Shown here: positions 1 through 9,180 of the stretch, piece by piece
How the letters are laid out: every line of letters begins with the position of its first letter
Position numbering within the stretch: position 1 is the first letter of the stretch
Source of the DNA: Acidobacteriota bacterium
GTDB taxonomy: Bacteria > Acidobacteriota > Polarisedimenticolia > JBFMGF01
NCBI GenBank assembly: GCA_040752675.1
Contig: JBFMGF010000100.1
Coordinates: forward strand, 1-53,979
Length of the DNA stretch: 53,979 nucleotides
Direction of reading: 5' to 3'
Notes under the pieces: generated by a model
What the model was told of the DNA's origin: nothing
What the model saw: the letters and a program-made list of their open reading frames with translations, nothing else
Database searches by the model: none
Position numbers and translations under genes: made by a program

Positions 1-252
1 CCTAACCGAATCGCCGTCAAGATGGAACGGCTTGAATAATACCTCTTCCTCGAGGATCTGAAACGCCCTTCGCGCCACCTGTAGCCCGGCTGCTATCATC
101 TCTTCGTTTGCGATGATATGTCCGCGAGCTATGACATCCTTTTCGATAACGGCCCTTGTCGTGATATCTCCCTTCCCGATATCCTCTCTGAGCGCCATCT
201 TCAGAATGGCATCAACGCTTTTTGCGGAAACTCCATTGGCGATTGTCTTCAT
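1..252 (-). CDS. nadC: Nicotinate-nucleotide pyrophosphorylase (quinolinate phosphoribosyltransferase), N-terminal part, runs off window
   Basis: Reading from the ATG at 252 towards base 1, the frame stays open for 84 codons and leaves the window. The N-terminus shows the NadC signature: an ALREDIGKGDITT segment followed about 25 residues later by the AGLQVARRAF stretch. NadC converts quinolinate and PRPP to nicotinate mononucleotide, CO2 and pyrophosphate in de novo NAD synthesis in the cytosol. The ATG overlaps the valS stop as ATGA, so the two are probably translationally coupled. The catalytic C-terminal barrel lies outside the window and cannot be checked. Confidence 0.85.
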   Translation of the reverse strand, partial: MKTIANGVSAKSVDAILKMALREDIGKGDITTRAVIEKDVIARGHIIANEEMIAAGLQVARRAFQILEEEVLFKPFHLDGDSVR

Positions 253-2891
253 TTTCCGGCTTTAGTGATCAATGTTAGATTCTTGAGAAGCTTCTTCTTC
301 TTTTCCAGAAGTTCTCTGTGAATCTGTTTTTCCTTTTCCACGATATCCTTGGGGGCATTTGATAGAAAGGCTTCGTTGCTAAGCTTCTTGTTCTTGTTAC
401 CGATTTCCTTGTCGAGTTTAGTGATCTCTCTCTCGATTCTGTTCTTTTCCCTGCTCGTGTCGATGATACCCTTCAGGGGTATGGCGACTTCAAACCCTGA
501 AGCGACACATCTGGCATGAAATTCTTCGGGGAGAGGATCTTCTGTGATCTGAACTTTGGTGCTCCTCGTCAGATTCATGATGTGCGCCTCGTTGTCAGCG
601 GCGAGTTTCAGCCTTTTCCTCTTATCGCTTCGGATGATCAATTCAATCTTTCTGGAAGGATCGATGTTATTCTCTGCCCGAAGATTTCTGATCCTGGTGA
701 TAAGCTCCATGAGGATCGCCATCTCTCCCTCTGCCTTTTCATCAAAGCATTCTTCCTGTGCTACGGGGTATGGTGCCACCGTGATGGAATCTCCCTGATG
801 CGGAATCTTCTGCCATAATTCTTCTGTTAAAAAGGGCATAAAAGGATGAAGCAGTCTAAGGACCTTGTCCAGCACTTCGACAAGAACGGCCATACTGACC
901 TCTTTCCTTTTCTCGTCTCCCATGAGCAGGGATGGTTTCACGAGCTCGATATACCAATCACAGAACTGATGCCAGAGGAAATGATAGAGTTGATTGGCGG
1001 CTTGATCGAAGCGGTAGGACCCCAGGGTCCGATTAACATCGCCGACAAGTTTGTTAACTGCGCTCAAGATCCAGCGGTCAACAAGGATCAAATCCTTCAG
1101 GTCATAGGTAAGCTTGATCGAGCCTTCCGGAAGACTGCCAAGGACAAACCGTGTCGCGTTCCAGAGCTTGTTGGCAAATGCCCGATATCCTGCCATACGT
1201 TCAGGAGCAAGCGGGATGTCCATCCCTGGGGCGGCGAGGATGGCCAGCGTGAATCGAACGGCATCTGTTCCATACTGCAACATGATCTCTTCGGTGTCGA
1301 TAACATTTCCCTTGGATTTGGACATCTTATGTCCCTTCTCGTCCCGAATCAACCCGTTGTAGTAAACGCCCCTGAATGGAACGTCACCGCCGAATTTAAG
1401 GCCCATCATGATCATTCTGGCCACCCAGAAGAAGATGATGTCGAACCCTGTGATGAGAGTGGTTGTCGGGTAGTACCTCTTCAGGTCGGTCGTTTGTTCA
1501 GGCCATCCCATGGCGGAGAATGGCCAGAGTGCGGATGAGAACCACGTATCCAGTACATCTTCATCCTGCTTGAGTTCCTTATTCTCACATCTGGAGCATG
1601 CCGCAGGTTCCTTCACGTCCACCATGATCTCCCCGCAGGAGCAGTACCAAGCCGGAATCCTGTGCCCCCACCAGAGCTGCCTCGATATGCACCAGTCATG
1701 GATGTTTCGCATCCATTCGAAGTATGTTTTCTTCCAAATATCAGGTATGAACCTGATCCTGCCCTCATCGACAACCGTAATTGCAGGAGCAGCCAGTGTT
1801 TCCATCTTCATGAACCATTGGGTAGAAACAAGCGGCTCTACGACGGTGTTGCATCTCTGACATTTGCCGATCGAATATGTGTAATTCTTTACGTCTGAGA
1901 GAAGCTTTTCCCTCCGTAACCTCTCCACGATGAGCTTCCTGCATTTATAGCGGTCAAGCGACTTGAACTCGCCGGCATTCTCGTTCATCTTCCCCTCCTC
2001 GTCTATCACGACTATCAGTGGAAGCTTAAGCCGCTTGGATACTGCGAAGTCGTTGAAATCATGTGCTGGCGTTACTTTCACGGCCCCTGTTCCGAATTCC
2101 GGGTCGACAAAGTGATCTGCAATGATTGGAATCTCTCTTTCCATGATGGGCAGGATGATAGTTTGGCCGAGCAGTTTTTCGTAGCGCTTATCCGAAGGAT
2201 TCACGGCAACGGCCGTGTCGCCCAGCATCGTTTCCGGTCGCGTTGTTGCGACCGTTACGTGAGCCTTTTTCCCTTTCAGAGGGTAGAGGATGTAATAGAG
2301 CTTCCCCTGAATCTCTCCATGAACAACTTCCAGATCGGAGAGAGCCGTCTTGCAGCGAGGGCACCAGTTCACGATGTACTTATCCCGGTAGATTAGCCCT
2401 TCCCTGTAGAGCCTGACGAAGACCTCTCTCACGGCACGCGAGAGCATCGGATCAAGGGTGAATCTTGTGCGTGACCAATCGCAGGATGATCCCAGTCTCT
2501 TCAAGGTTTCTATAATCTTTTCCGAGTACTGTTTCTTCCATTCCCAGACCCTTTCTTCGAATTTCTGTCTTCCAAGCATCTGTCTGGCGGTTCCTTCTTT
2601 CTGGAGTTCCCTCTCCACCACGATCTGCGTGGCGATGCCGGCATGGTCGTATCCAGGCAGCCAGAGGACATCGTACCCAGACATTCTCTTCCATCGCACA
2701 ACAATGTCTTGAAGTGTGTAATTCAACGCATGGCCGACATGTAGCGTTCCCGTGATGTTGGGAGGAGGTATCACTATGCAGAATGGTTCTCTCTCCGAAA
2801 GAGGATCTGCCTTGAAGAATTCTTTCTCGATCCAGAATGAGTACCACTTCTTTTCAAATTTTTCGGGCAAGTATTCCTTTTCTATCTCCAT
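249..2891 (-). CDS. valS: Valyl-tRNA synthetase
   Basis: This 880-residue protein is a full-length class I aminoacyl-tRNA synthetase that charges tRNA-Val with valine. The HIGH-type motif HVGH lies at residues 51-54 after PPPNITGTL, and KMSKS lies at 522-526. An editing (CP1) domain with ATTRPETMLGDTAV lies near residue 215, and CxxC pairs near 177, 344 and 417 suggest zinc-binding knuckles. The C-terminal 70 residues form a Lys/Glu-rich coiled coil as in bacterial ValRS. The stop overlaps the start of nadC by four bases. A terminator separates valS from the upstream response-regulator gene, so it probably has its own promoter in the short gap before 2891. I see no clear T-box. Confidence 0.97.
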   Translation of the reverse strand: MEIEKEYLPEKFEKKWYSFWIEKEFFKADPLSEREPFCIVIPPPNITGTLHVGHALNYTLQDIVVRWKRMSGYDVLWLPGYDHAGIATQIVVERELQKEGTARQMLGRQKFEERVWEWKKQYSEKIIETLKRLGSSCDWSRTRFTLDPMLSRAVREVFVRLYREGLIYRDKYIVNWCPRCKTALSDLEVVHGEIQGKLYYILYPLKGKKAHVTVATTRPETMLGDTAVAVNPSDKRYEKLLGQTIILPIMEREIPIIADHFVDPEFGTGAVKVTPAHDFNDFAVSKRLKLPLIVVIDEEGKMNENAGEFKSLDRYKCRKLIVERLRREKLLSDVKNYTYSIGKCQRCNTVVEPLVSTQWFMKMETLAAPAITVVDEGRIRFIPDIWKKTYFEWMRNIHDWCISRQLWWGHRIPAWYCSCGEIMVDVKEPAACSRCENKELKQDEDVLDTWFSSALWPFSAMGWPEQTTDLKRYYPTTTLITGFDIIFFWVARMIMMGLKFGGDVPFRGVYYNGLIRDEKGHKMSKSKGNVIDTEEIMLQYGTDAVRFTLAILAAPGMDIPLAPERMAGYRAFANKLWNATRFVLGSLPEGSIKLTYDLKDLILVDRWILSAVNKLVGDVNRTLGSYRFDQAANQLYHFLWHQFCDWYIELVKPSLLMGDEKRKEVSMAVLVEVLDKVLRLLHPFMPFLTEELWQKIPHQGDSITVAPYPVAQEECFDEKAEGEMAILMELITRIRNLRAENNIDPSRKIELIIRSDKRKRLKLAADNEAHIMNLTRSTKVQITEDPLPEEFHARCVASGFEVAIPLKGIIDTSREKNRIEREITKLDKEIGNKNKKLSNEAFLSNAPKDIVEKEKQIHRELLEKKKKLLKNLTLITKAGK

Positions 2892-2940
2892 GACCTTCCA
2901 TCACTTCTTTTTCAACAATCTGCTCATCGTCTCCTCTAAT

Positions 2941-2968
2941 AAAAAAAGTAGGTCTGCAAGCCTACTTT
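2941..2968 (-). terminator. Rho-independent terminator after the response regulator gene
   Basis: A perfect 8-bp inverted repeat (AAAGTAGG at 2945-2952 and CCTACTTT at 2961-2968) encloses an 8-base loop. On the minus strand it is followed by a run of T (the A run at 2941-2947). It lies 37 bases past the response-regulator stop and before valS. Confidence 0.8.
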
Positions 2969-3004
2969 AGCAATAAACTTTAGTTTTTTTAGGGATGCAT
3001 CCGA

Positions 3005-3817
3005 TCATTCGGAAGCATGTTCTTCCAGTTCTTTGATCCGTTCCCTGATGATCCTTTCCGCTGTTTCTGATATGGTCTCTTTTATCACTTTCTTTACAAA
3101 ATCTTCGGACAGCATTTGGAAGACCTTTCTGGCGATGGATTCAATCTCCTCCTCGGATAATCGCAGGAAGGGCTGTTCTGCATATTCTGGTTCTCTCTCA
3201 TTCTCAGAACCTGCGCCTGATCTCCGAGTTTGAAAACGCTCTTCGCCTTTCTGTTCAACATGCACCGGAGCTTTTTGAGTCTTGAAATGAGGAGAGATTG
3301 CGGCAGTAGAGTCGGATATCTCGAGCGCCGTATCGAGATCAACCGGAAAATCTTCTATTTCTGATTCGCTTGGATGAATTCGGGCCTCTGACTGTCCAAC
3401 CTCTTCATGAGCCGAAGCTTCCAGTTCAGGGATGGCAGGCTCTTCCATGACGGGATTCAGAATCTTTTCCACTTTTTCTATGAGGAACCTTGATTCGAAG
3501 GGCTTTGTTAGGATCCCATCAGCGCCGGACATTTCCGCTCTATCCCTGTCAAACGGTTCGAAAGCCCCTGAAAGGAGGAGCACTGGGACATGGGAAAAGT
3601 CAGCCATGCTTTTAATCGTGCTGCAGAGTGTGTAACCGTCCATTTCCGGCATGATCGTGTCTGCCAGAACGATATCCGGAAGATACTGGTTGAATTTTGA
3701 AAGCGCTTCCCTTCCATTCCCTGCACAGAAGACCTCGTAATCACCACCCATGAAGGCCATTTCTATAACTTTCTGTATCGTTATGCTATCATCAGCAACA
3801 AGTATCTTCTTTTTCAT
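3005..3817 (-). CDS. Response regulator with receiver domain and long variable tail
   Basis: Residues 1-120 form a CheY-like receiver domain. It has the acidic pair D9/D10, the phospho-acceptor D53 within DIVLADTIMPEMDG, and the conserved lysine K105 in LTKPF. The remaining 150 residues start with an acidic, low-complexity linker and end in a helical, charged segment (about 215-268) that resembles a dimerising or partner-binding helix. No DNA-binding or enzymatic output domain is visible. It probably acts through protein contacts, as in the single-domain and FrzS-like regulators of motile delta/acidobacterial groups, though this is inferred. There is no histidine kinase next to it. A terminator follows the gene and 115 empty bases precede it, so it looks monocistronic. 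Confidence 0.85.
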   Translation of the reverse strand: MKKKILVADDSITIQKVIEMAFMGGDYEVFCAGNGREALSKFNQYLPDIVLADTIMPEMDGYTLCSTIKSMADFSHVPVLLLSGAFEPFDRDRAEMSGADGILTKPFESRFLIEKVEKILNPVMEEPAIPELEASAHEEVGQSEARIHPSESEIEDFPVDLDTALEISDSTAAISPHFKTQKAPVHVEQKGEERFQTRRSGAGSENEREPEYAEQPFLRLSEEEIESIARKVFQMLSEDFVKKVIKETISETAERIIRERIKELEEHASE

Positions 3818-3932
3818 AACAGGTAGGAAGGCTTTAACCTATTTCATTGCTGAAAAATATCACTCAAGCCAAGAGTTGTCAAGCCTTTTGCGTAGCACGC
3901 CTGACACGAAATGATAATTTGAAGATTAGCCT

Positions 3933-4664
3933 TTATAAAGATATGGCATGAAGGTGAGCAAGATGGGATTCCATGACCAACCGGCTGGAGAGGCTGATCC
4001 GCCCTGACATGTTGATGGTTTTCTTGATTAAATCGATCTGCCTGAAATCCAGTCGCGAGATTCTTTGTGCCATCGATCGTGCTTTCATCAGAATTTCTCC
4101 ATCTCTCAAAGCGCGATCGTTGTCGTCATAATCCTTCGGCACCAGTCCGATCATTTCGGCCTCACGAAGATTGATCCTTCTTCCCTCGATCAGGATTGAA
4201 GAGCTTTTCCTCCTTCCCGCAACCCGGGCGAGTCTAAAATTGCCTCCCCATCCCGTTATGAATCCCCTCGAGGTTCCAGGATGCTGAAAGTAACTCCCAG
4301 GAGAAGCAAGGATGATATCGCAGGCCAGAGCCAGGTCAAACCCGCCGCCGATACAATAACCTTCCACTGCGGATATGAATATGATTTTAGATAAAGAGAT
4401 GATGGAAAAGATTCTTTGACCTGATTCGGAGTAATCCACTCCGTCCCGACTGTTGAGCCCTTTCAGTTCCTGCATGTCGGCGCCGGCAGCAAAGCCGTCG
4501 CCGTGTCCGGATGAAATAATTGCCACTTTGATTGAGCCATAATTCCTAATTGTAGTTATGGCCTGCAGGAAAGAGGCCATAAATGATCGATCTAGAATAT
4601 TGATGCCGTTCGACCGTTCTATCCGGACCTCGGCAATGGGTGGGGAAATCTTCAAATTGATCAT
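3933..4664 (-). CDS. Enoyl-CoA hydratase/isomerase family protein (atypical active site)
   Basis: This 243-residue crotonase-fold protein has both oxyanion-hole segments: [11 protein letters not shown] near residue 50 and [16 protein letters not shown] near 100. In the stretch that normally reads PE..(I/L)G..P..GGt.rL, the glutamate is replaced (HPGTSRGF). One of the two hydratase glutamates is therefore missing and simple hydration is doubtful. Isomerase, hydrolase or decarboxylase activity, as elsewhere in this family, is possible. The start was set at 4664 because this ATG overlaps the stop of the upstream mutase subunit (ATGA). A longer frame to 4703 would overlap that gene by 43 bases. 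Its coupling to methylmalonyl-CoA mutase suggests a role in propionyl/methylmalonyl-CoA metabolism. Confidence 0.8.
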   Translation of the reverse strand: MINLKISPPIAEVRIERSNGINILDRSFMASFLQAITTIRNYGSIKVAIISSGHGDGFAAGADMQELKGLNSRDGVDYSESGQRIFSIISLSKIIFISAVEGYCIGGGFDLALACDIILASPGSYFQHPGTSRGFITGWGGNFRLARVAGRRKSSSILIEGRRINLREAEMIGLVPKDYDDNDRALRDGEILMKARSMAQRISRLDFRQIDLIKKTINMSGRISLSSRLVMESHLAHLHAISL

Positions 4665-5077
4665 TTCTTGAGTTGTCGAGGCTGAATGTTCATCTTGACC
4701 CATTCGATTATCTCCCTGGTGGAAGCTCCGGGAGTGAATAACTCCAGAACACCTTTCTCTTTCAATCCCGGGATGTCTTCTTTAGGGATGATGCCTCCTC
4801 CAAATAGCTTGATGTCGTCAGCCCCTCGTTCTGAGAGGAGCTGTAGGACGCTAGGAAAAAGATGATTGTGGGCTCCGGAGAGGATGCTTAATCCAATGGC
4901 ATCAACATCTTCCTGAATGGCAGTCTGAACGACCATCTCAGGGGTCTGATGAAGGCCTGTGTATATGACCTCGAAACCCGCATCTCTCAGGGCGCGTGCT
5001 ATGATCTTAGCCCCCCTGTCATGGCCATCGAGACCGATTTTCCCGATGAGAAGTCTGATCTTCTTCTTTTCAGGCAT
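4661..5077 (-). CDS. Methylmalonyl-CoA mutase, small cobalamin-binding subunit
   Basis: This 138-residue protein carries the B12-binding signature DxHxxG as DGHDRG near residue 17, followed by a Rossmann-like domain with [12 protein letters not shown] and LFGGGIIP. It binds the lower face of adenosylcobalamin and pairs with the separate catalytic subunit encoded just upstream. Together they form the split-type mutase that interconverts methylmalonyl-CoA and succinyl-CoA. The start at 5077 ([10 protein letters not shown]) is preferred over 5125: it has an AGAGGTGG ribosome site and leaves 16 bases after the upstream stop, whereas 5125 would overlap the upstream gene. Confidence 0.92.
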   Translation of the reverse strand: MPEKKKIRLLIGKIGLDGHDRGAKIIARALRDAGFEVIYTGLHQTPEMVVQTAIQEDVDAIGLSILSGAHNHLFPSVLQLLSERGADDIKLFGGGIIPKEDIPGLKEKGVLELFTPGASTREIIEWVKMNIQPRQLKK

Positions 5078-5093
5078 AATGTTCCACCTCTCT

Positions 5094-6770
5094 TCAGATG
5101 ACGGAAGCTTCCCTGTACTCGCCAAAGACTTTCTTCATAGTATCGCAGATCTCGCCGATACTGGCATAGGCTCTCACAGCATCGAGTATGCGGGGCATGA
5201 GATTCTCCCCGCCATGTGCTGCTTCCATGAGCCTATCCAGACATTCCTTCACTTTTCCAGCGTTCCTCATGTTCTTGACGTTCTGCAATCTCTTCTTCTG
5301 TTCAATCTCGGTCTCTTCGCCGATCTTCAGTATCTCGATTGGCTTTTCCTCTTCCATGATGTACTTGTTCACGCCGACGACCGTCTTTTCTTTACGGTCC
5401 AGTTGCTGCTGATAACGGTAGGCAGCATCTGCAATCTCCTTCTGCGGAAATCCTGCCTCGATGGCGTTGACCATCCCTCCCATCTCATCGATCCTGTTGA
5501 TATAACCCATGGCCTCCTCTTCTATCTTATCGGTAAGCGCTTCGACAAAGTAAGATCCCCCAAGAGGGTCGATGCTATTGGCAACACCGCTTTCTTCGGC
5601 GATGATCTGCTGTGTCCTGAGAGCGATCCGGACGGCTTTTTCAGTGGGAAGAGCGAGAGTCTCATCCATTGAGTTCGTGTGGAGCGATTGCGTTCCGCCA
5701 AGGACAGCAGCGAGAGCTTGAATGGTGACCCTCACGATGTTATTGTGCGGCTGCTGCGCGGTTAGAGAACATCCTGCCGTCTGCGTGTGAAACCGAAGCA
5801 TCCAGGATCTGGGATCCTTTACCTTGAACCTTTCTCTCATGACCCGGGACCAGATCCTCCGCGCGGCTCTCATCTTGGCGATCTCCTCAAAAAAGTCGTT
5901 GTGGGAGTTGAAGAAAAAGGAGAGCCTGGGAGCAAAACCGTCAATATCGAGGCCAGCCTCTATCCCCGCCTTGACATATTCGATCCCATCGGCAAGCGTA
6001 AAGGCGAGTTCCTGTACGGCAGTCGATCCTGCTTCCCGGATGTGATAGCCGCTGATGCTGATCGTGTTCCACTTTGGTACTTTTTTCATGCAGTATGCCA
6101 TGATGTCTGTGATGATCCTTATAGAAGGGCGCGGCGGGTATATCCATTCCTTCTGGGCGATGTATTCCTTGAGGATGTCATTCTGGATCGTTCCCTCGAG
6201 TTTATAGCTCTGGACTCCCTGTTTCTCCCCTACCGCAATGTACATGGCAAACAGGACTGAAGCCGGTGCATTGATTGTCATAGATGTCGATATTTTATCC
6301 AGAGGGATCCCGTCGAAGAGAACCTCCATGTCGGCGAGCGTGTCTATGGCAACCCCTTCCTTGCCTACTTCTCCCTGTGCAAGGGGATGGTCCGAATCTA
6401 TCCCCATAAGGGTAGGAAGATCGAAGGCAACACTTAGCCCAGTCTGTCCGTGGTCGAGAAGGTAGTGATACCTGTTGTTGGTGTCCTTTGCCGTCCCAAA
6501 GCCAGAGAATTGCCTCATGGTCCAGAGGCGTCCCCGGTACATTGTGGGATGGATCCCGCGGGTATAAGGATACTCTCCTGGAAATCCGAGTTTTTCATAG
6601 TAATCAAAGTTCGCGAGGTCTTCCAGTGTGTAGAGCCTTTCGATCGGCATGCTGGAGACCGTTGTGAAAGAAATTGATCTTTCCTTGTTCTCGTTAAGAT
6701 GAGGCTTGAGCGTCTGTTCGAGCCATTCCTTCTTGCTCTTCGCTCTGTTCTTTGATCTTGACACTTCCAT
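5094..6770 (-). CDS. Methylmalonyl-CoA mutase, large catalytic subunit
   Basis: This 558-residue protein matches the TIM-barrel catalytic part of acyl-CoA mutases. Visible family blocks are the [20 protein letters not shown] substrate-channel motif near residue 75, [22 protein letters not shown], and [19 protein letters not shown] near 335. The C-terminal B12 domain is absent here and is supplied by the adjacent small gene, giving the split architecture typical of archaea and many anaerobes. It catalyses the radical rearrangement between succinyl-CoA and (R)-methylmalonyl-CoA. The downstream crotonase and upstream acyl-CoA dehydrogenases suggest branched-chain amino acid or odd-chain acid breakdown. 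No epimerase or MeaB chaperone gene is seen nearby. Confidence 0.95.
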   Translation of the reverse strand: MEVSRSKNRAKSKKEWLEQTLKPHLNENKERSISFTTVSSMPIERLYTLEDLANFDYYEKLGFPGEYPYTRGIHPTMYRGRLWTMRQFSGFGTAKDTNNRYHYLLDHGQTGLSVAFDLPTLMGIDSDHPLAQGEVGKEGVAIDTLADMEVLFDGIPLDKISTSMTINAPASVLFAMYIAVGEKQGVQSYKLEGTIQNDILKEYIAQKEWIYPPRPSIRIITDIMAYCMKKVPKWNTISISGYHIREAGSTAVQELAFTLADGIEYVKAGIEAGLDIDGFAPRLSFFFNSHNDFFEEIAKMRAARRIWSRVMRERFKVKDPRSWMLRFHTQTAGCSLTAQQPHNNIVRVTIQALAAVLGGTQSLHTNSMDETLALPTEKAVRIALRTQQIIAEESGVANSIDPLGGSYFVEALTDKIEEEAMGYINRIDEMGGMVNAIEAGFPQKEIADAAYRYQQQLDRKEKTVVGVNKYIMEEEKPIEILKIGEETEIEQKKRLQNVKNMRNAGKVKECLDRLMEAAHGGENLMPRILDAVRAYASIGEICDTMKKVFGEYREASVI

Positions 6771-6821
6771 CTCTCTTAAACAAAGATGTTAGCTTAAAGG
6801 TTATCAATTTCACCTGATTCT

Positions 6822-7961
6822 TCATGCGAGTAGCCTTCTCGCGATGATGAGCCTCTGGATCTCAGAAGTTCCTTCATAGATCGTTGTCACGCGGGCGTCC
6901 CTGAAGTATCTCTCTACGCTGTACTCTTTCGAATAACCGTAGGCACCATGGATCTGAAGCGCCATGGATGCCACATGGCAGGCCGTTTCTGATGCGAAGA
7001 GCTTGGCCATGGATGCCTCTTTCGTGAAGGACTGAACGTTGGCTTCCCTCAGCATGGAAGCATGCATGACGAGGAGTCTGGCCGCCTCGATCCGCGTGGC
7101 CATGTCAGCGAGCATGAACTGAATGGCCTGAAGCTCTGCAATGGGCCTCCCGAAAGCTTCCCTCTGTCTTGCATAAAAATTAGCCTCATCGAGGGCAGCC
7201 TGGGCGATACCTACAGCCTGCGCACCAACACTGATCCTCGAACCATCCAGCGAATGGAGGGCAATTCTCAACCCGTCCCCTTCCTTTCCCAGCAGGTTCT
7301 CAGCGGGAACCTTGCAATCCTCAAGTACGATGTCCGCTGTCTTGGAACATCGCAACCCCATTTTGTCTTCGACTTTTCCAAAGCTAAATCCCTTGAAGTT
7401 CCTCTCGACAATGAAGGCGCTGATGGCTTCTCTCCTGGAAGGGTCCATCGAAGCCAAGACAACGAAAATCTCTCCCACGATGGCGTTAGTCACCCATGCC
7501 TTTGTACCGTTCAGGATATACTGTTCACCTTGCTTCTCTGCCCGGCATCTAACATTGGCTGCATCTGAGCCAGCGCCAGGTTCCGTCAGGGCAAAGCCGC
7601 CGATCATCTTTCCAGAGGCCAGTGGTCGTAGGTATCTCTCCTTCTGTTCTTCAGTACCGAATCTGTAAATGGGATAGACGCATACAGAATTAGTCACGCT
7701 CACAGTGATAGCGACTGAAGCAGAAACCTTTGCAATCTCCTCGATGGCAAGGGCGTAAGAGATGGAATCTAGGCCCGAACCACCGTACTTTTCTGGAGCG
7801 GTCATTCCGAGCAATCCGAGCTCTCCCATTTTGGAAGTGATCACAGCCGGGAATTCCTCTTTACTCTCGAGGTTGCTGATGACAGGTTTGAGTTCAGTCT
7901 GGACGAAATCCCTGACCATATCCCTTATCATCAGCTGTTCTTGTGTAAATTCCAATCGCAT
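6822..7961 (-). CDS. Acyl-CoA dehydrogenase (paralogue 1)
   Basis: This 379-residue flavoprotein has the family blocks FALTEPGAGSDAA near 122 and ILNGTKAWVTNA near 150. The C-terminal catalytic segment TTIYEGTSEIQRL carries the glutamate that abstracts the alpha proton in short/medium-chain enzymes. Isovaleryl-CoA dehydrogenases usually lack Glu at this position (AGTSE), so this is more likely a butyryl-, 2-methylbutyryl- or glutaryl-type enzyme. It would oxidise an acyl-CoA to the enoyl-CoA and pass electrons to ETF; no etfAB is present in the window. It has an AGAGGAAC ribosome site and lies 35 bases from a second paralogue in the same direction, so the two are probably co-transcribed. Confidence 0.93.
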   Translation of the reverse strand: MRLEFTQEQLMIRDMVRDFVQTELKPVISNLESKEEFPAVITSKMGELGLLGMTAPEKYGGSGLDSISYALAIEEIAKVSASVAITVSVTNSVCVYPIYRFGTEEQKERYLRPLASGKMIGGFALTEPGAGSDAANVRCRAEKQGEQYILNGTKAWVTNAIVGEIFVVLASMDPSRREAISAFIVERNFKGFSFGKVEDKMGLRCSKTADIVLEDCKVPAENLLGKEGDGLRIALHSLDGSRISVGAQAVGIAQAALDEANFYARQREAFGRPIAELQAIQFMLADMATRIEAARLLVMHASMLREANVQSFTKEASMAKLFASETACHVASMALQIHGAYGYSKEYSVERYFRDARVTTIYEGTSEIQRLIIARRLLA

Positions 7962-7996
7962 GTTCCTCTCTTGCTCTGCATGATAATCATCTAAAA

Positions 7997-9142
7997 TTAG
8001 TTTCCTTTGAGGATAAGGCCCGAGATGATCAGCCTCTGGATTTCTGATGTCCCTTCGTAGATCTCGGTGATCTTTGCATCTCTAAAGAAACGTTCCATTG
8101 GGTACTCGTTGATGTATCCGTAGCCCCCGAAGATCTGAATCCCCTTGATGGCAGATTTCATTGCCACTTCGGAAGCAAAGAGCTTGGCCATGGAAGATTC
8201 CAGGGTGTACTTTGCGCCGGAATCCCTCTTCATTGCAGCCCTGTAATTGAGAAGCCTCGCCGCCTCTATCTCCGTCGCCATGTCCGAGAGCATCCATTGG
8301 ATTGCCTGAAACTCCGAGATCGGTTTCCCGAACTGAACCCTCTCTTTAGAATACTTGAGGGATTCATCAAGGATTGCCTGGGCGATCCCCACCGCCTGCG
8401 ATGCGATCCCGATCCTTCCCTCTTCAAGCGCGTTCATTGCGATCTTGAACCCGTCCCCTTCCTTTCCGAGTAAGTTCTCACTGGGCACCTCGCAATTCTC
8501 AAGGACGATCTCGCAGGCTCCGGAGCATGTAATGCCAAGCTTGACCTCGTCTTTTCCCTTCGTCAGGCCGGAGAAATCCTTTTCCACGATGAAGGCGCTG
8601 ATTCCTTTTGTTTTTTTCCCCCTATCCGTCATTGCAAAGATGATCATGTAATCGGCAGCGACACCGTTTGTCACGAATAGCTTGGTCCCGTTGAGAATGT
8701 ACCTGTCTCCTTTAAAGACAGCAGTGGATTGCTGGTTTCCGGCATCGGATCCGGCGTTGGCCTCAGTCAGGCAGAAGGCGCCGATCTTTTCTCCCTTTGC
8801 GCAGGGAGAAAGATACTTGCGCTTCTGTTCCTCTGTACCAAAGAATAGGACAGGATGGCAATAAAGGGAATTATTTACCGAGATGATGACGCCTGTCGAA
8901 GCGCAGCATCGCGAGATCTCTTCCACGGCGATGACGTAGCTGACGCAATCCATCCCTCCTCCTCCATACTCCTCTGGAATCATGATGCCCATAAGGTTCA
9001 ATCCGGCAGCCTTTCTGACATTTTCAAACGGGTATTCTCGCGTCTTATCATGCTCTGCCGCTTTCGGCTTTATCTCCTTCTCCGCAAAGGCTCTGATGGT
9101 CTGCTTCAACATGCTGTGTTCTTCGGATAATTGAAAATTCAT
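7997..9142 (-). CDS. Acyl-CoA dehydrogenase (paralogue 2)
   Basis: This 381-residue acyl-CoA dehydrogenase has CLTEANAGSDAG and ILNGTKLFVTNG for FAD/substrate binding. IYEGTSEIQRL contains the canonical catalytic Glu, and the IFGGYGYINEYPMERFFRDAK block precedes it. The EARLG-like GEEYGGGGMDCVSY region fits short-chain (butyryl-CoA type) enzymes. It differs widely from the neighbouring paralogue, so this is an old duplication or independent recruitment and not a recent tandem copy. It has an AGAAGGAG ribosome site just before the ATG. The substrate is unknown, and the chain or branch preference cannot be read from sequence alone. Confidence 0.93.
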   Translation of the reverse strand: MNFQLSEEHSMLKQTIRAFAEKEIKPKAAEHDKTREYPFENVRKAAGLNLMGIMIPEEYGGGGMDCVSYVIAVEEISRCCASTGVIISVNNSLYCHPVLFFGTEEQKRKYLSPCAKGEKIGAFCLTEANAGSDAGNQQSTAVFKGDRYILNGTKLFVTNGVAADYMIIFAMTDRGKKTKGISAFIVEKDFSGLTKGKDEVKLGITCSGACEIVLENCEVPSENLLGKEGDGFKIAMNALEEGRIGIASQAVGIAQAILDESLKYSKERVQFGKPISEFQAIQWMLSDMATEIEAARLLNYRAAMKRDSGAKYTLESSMAKLFASEVAMKSAIKGIQIFGGYGYINEYPMERFFRDAKITEIYEGTSEIQRLIISGLILKGN

Positions 9143-9180
9143 GAGTCCGCTCCTTCTGACATATTATTCTCTGTTGAACA

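Noticed and set aside
846-1538. 230-codon plus-strand frame inside valS
   Set aside because: It is antisense to a full valS with all motifs and has no family match; such long antisense frames occur throughout the window.
4959-5672. 237-codon plus-strand frame over the mutase genes
   Set aside because: Shadow of the methylmalonyl-CoA mutase genes; no recognisable domain.
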